DNA from: an uncultured Pseudomonas sp. | GTDB taxonomy: Bacteria > Pseudomonadota > Gammaproteobacteria > Pseudomonadales > Pseudomonadaceae | Assembly: GCA_946886875.1 (NCBI GenBank) | Contig: CAMPJN010000280.1 | Span: forward strand, 1-5,346 | DNA length: 5,346 nucleotides | Direction: 5' to 3' | In this document: in pieces, positions 4,337-5,346 of the stretch | How the letters are laid out: the number at the start of each line of letters is the position of its first letter | Position numbering within the stretch: the stretch's first letter is position 1 | The notes under the pieces: model-generated | Databases searched by the model: none | The model's input: only the letters and a program-made list of their open reading frames with translations | Told to the model about the DNA's origin: nothing | Program-made: the position numbers and the translations under genes

Positions 4337-5188
4337 TCACGTCTCCCGCAAAATCGCCGCATAACCCTCGCGATAACTCGGATACTGCGGCGCCCAACCC
4401 AGGGCGCGAGCACGGGCGTTACTGCAACGTTTGCTGCCGGCGCGGCGCACTGTCGCCTGCTCGGCCCAGTGGCTGACACCGAGCTGTTCGCGTAGCCAGG
4501 CGACCACTTCATGCAGCGGCGCCGGTTGGTCGTCGACGCCGATATAACAATCTTCCAGCGCCACACCCTGGGCATCGGCCTGCAACAGAAACGCCAGCAA
4601 GCCGGCGGCATCCTCGATATGGATGCGGTTGCCGTACAACGGCGGCTCGACCGCGACCCGATAGCCCTGGCGCACCTGATTGAGCAACCACTGTCGGCCC
4701 GGGCCGTAGAGCCCGGTCAGGCGTACCACACTGGCCGGTATGGCGCTGCGCAGGGCGAGCTGTTCGGCCTCGCGCATGATCCGTCCCGAATAACCCTCAG
4801 CCTCGGCCGGCGAATTCTCGTCGACCCACTCGCCTTGCTGTTGCCCATAAACGCTGCTGCTGGAAACGAACAGCAAGCGCTCGGGCCTTTGCCCATGCTG
4901 CGCCAGCCAACCGAGCACCCGGCGCAAGCCCTCGACGTAGGCGGCGCGATAACCGGCTTCATCGGAACTATTGGCCGCTGCGCAATACACCAGATAGTCC
5001 AGTTTCCCCACCGGCCAGGCGCCCGGACAGACATCGCTTTGCAGGTCGCCTGCCACCGGCACAATCGCCGCGGGCAACTGCTCGACCGAGCGGCGCAGGC
5101 CATGCACCGTCCAGCCCGCCGCGGCTAGGCGCAGGCCCAGGCGTGTGCCCAGATCGCCACAACCGGCAAGCAATACAGTGGTTGTCAT
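4337..5188 (-). CDS. YeeZ-like atypical SDR NAD(P)-binding protein (epimerase/dehydratase family)
   Basis: This 283-residue Rossmann-fold protein of the extended/atypical SDR group has G9-C-G-D-L-G14 as the glycine-rich nucleotide-binding loop right after the first strand (T-T-T-V-L-L-A), D-Y-L-V-Y-C-A-A-A (64-72), and L-L-F-V-S-S-S-S-V-Y-G (105-115). Further along are V-V-R-L-T-G-L-Y-G-P-G-R (154-165) and R-I-H-I-E-D-A-A (188-195). The usual YxxxK dyad is not seen: the corresponding segment is Y133-S-G-R-I-M, where I occupies the Lys position. That fits the YeeZ-like atypical SDRs, which I recall also have S-G-R there. Substrate and reaction are unknown. The start is supported by AGGAG six bases upstream of the ATG at 5188. 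It is transcribed divergently from oxyR, with a 108-bp shared intergenic region, and ends at a likely terminator. Length is normal and there is no sign of damage. Confidence 0.87.
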   Translation of the reverse strand: MTTTVLLAGCGDLGTRLGLRLAAAGWTVHGLRRSVEQLPAAIVPVAGDLQSDVCPGAWPVGKLDYLVYCAAANSSDEAGYRAAYVEGLRRVLGWLAQHGQRPERLLFVSSSSVYGQQQGEWVDENSPAEAEGYSGRIMREAEQLALRSAIPASVVRLTGLYGPGRQWLLNQVRQGYRVAVEPPLYGNRIHIEDAAGLLAFLLQADAQGVALEDCYIGVDDQPAPLHEVVAWLREQLGVSHWAEQATVRRAGSKRCSNARARALGWAPQYPSYREGYAAILRET

Positions 5189-5241
5189 GGTGCGCTCCTA
5201 TTCCACAGCAAAACATTTCGCGAAGCGGCAGTTTAGCCCGG

Positions 5242-5270
5242 TTGGTTGATTGCAATGCAAAGGCTATGCT
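5242..5270 (+). promoter_or_regulatory. candidate sigma-70 promoter for oxyR
   Basis: TTGGTT (5242-5247) and TATGCT (5265-5270) are separated by 17 bp, which would place the start of transcription near 5277, about 20 bases before the oxyR ATG. The boxes match consensus only partly. The spacer holds the palindrome TTGCA-A-TGCAA (5250-5260), a possible operator. No clear promoter for the divergent SDR gene was found. Confidence 0.4.
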
Positions 5271-5296
5271 TGGCGGCACATTAATGGATAAACACT

Positions 5297-5346
5297 ATGA
5301 CCCTCACCGAACTGCGCTACATCGTCACCCTGGCCCAGGAACAACA
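5297..5346 (+). CDS. oxyR: OxyR, hydrogen-peroxide-responsive LysR regulator (N-terminal fragment, cut by window end)
   Basis: Only the first 16 complete codons are in the window: MTLTELRYIVTLAQEQ, followed by a partial codon CA. This matches, from memory, the N-terminus of pseudomonad OxyR (M-T-L-T-E-L-R-Y-I-V-T-L-A-Q-E-Q-H-F) and fits the first helix of a LysR-type winged-helix domain. OxyR senses peroxide through a disulfide and activates catalase and peroxidase genes; those sensing cysteines are outside the window. The start ATG has only a weak upstream GGA (5286-5288). The gene is divergent from the SDR gene, an arrangement typical of LysR regulators. Another LysR-family member cannot be fully excluded from 16 residues. 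Confidence 0.8.
   Translation, partial: MTLTELRYIVTLAQEQ

Noticed and set aside
4167..4397. Extension of the RAYT reading frame upstream to 4397
   Set aside because: The extension reads through the REP (giving a V-G-A-S-L-L-A stretch), an AT-rich region and the end of the SDR gene in another frame. The ATG at 4166 has its own RBS and gives the expected N-terminus.
4511..5128. Plus-strand open frame of 205 codons opposite the SDR gene
   Set aside because: It is antisense to a gene with an intact NAD(P)-binding loop, a good RBS and a terminator. No domain is recognisable in the plus-strand product.

Overview
The window looks like a chromosomal segment from a Pseudomonas-like gammaproteobacterium (Pseudomonas sensu lato or a close relative such as Azotobacter). 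Three things point there: high GC with strong G/C third-position bias, a 7Fe ferredoxin nearly identical in layout to Azotobacter FdI, and a GTAGGAG-type REP/RAYT element. The ridA...oxyR neighbourhood also resembles the spoT-ridA-...-oxyR-recG region I recall from Pseudomonas.

Positions 1-2959 hold a compact plus-strand operon. It runs: 7Fe ferredoxin (fdxA type, missing only its first residues at the window edge), a 57-residue exported or anchored small protein, a stand-alone DUF971 protein with a Cys3His zinc-site pattern, a YeiH-family membrane protein, and an Mrp/ApbC Fe-S carrier ATPase. Gaps are 2, 18, -4 and 21 bp, so co-transcription and partial translational coupling are likely. The operon has an Fe-S theme. 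The MIP18-like, Mrp and DUF971 modules are the same three found fused in the plant Fe-S factor HCF101, and a ferredoxin (a possible client) lies in the same operon. A stem-loop without a T-tract follows the last gene.

Positions 2960-3207 are a 248-bp non-coding stretch with two hairpins, the second just upstream of the ridA ribosome binding site. ridA (3208-3588) is a standard enamine/imine deaminase gene. After it comes a 580-bp REP-flanked RAYT element (3659-4238). It consists of a small minus-strand Y1/HUH transposase gene bracketed by two perfect 23-bp REP copies in inverted orientation.

The right part holds an AT-rich stretch and a minus-strand terminator, which end a minus-strand YeeZ-like atypical SDR gene (4337-5188). 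A 108-bp divergent intergenic region follows, and then the first 16 codons of a LysR-type regulator that matches OxyR at its N-terminus. The most interesting points are the Fe-S operon with its split HCF101-like module set, and the exact inverted REP pair around the RAYT. All known-family statements come from memory and motif reading; no database search was run.
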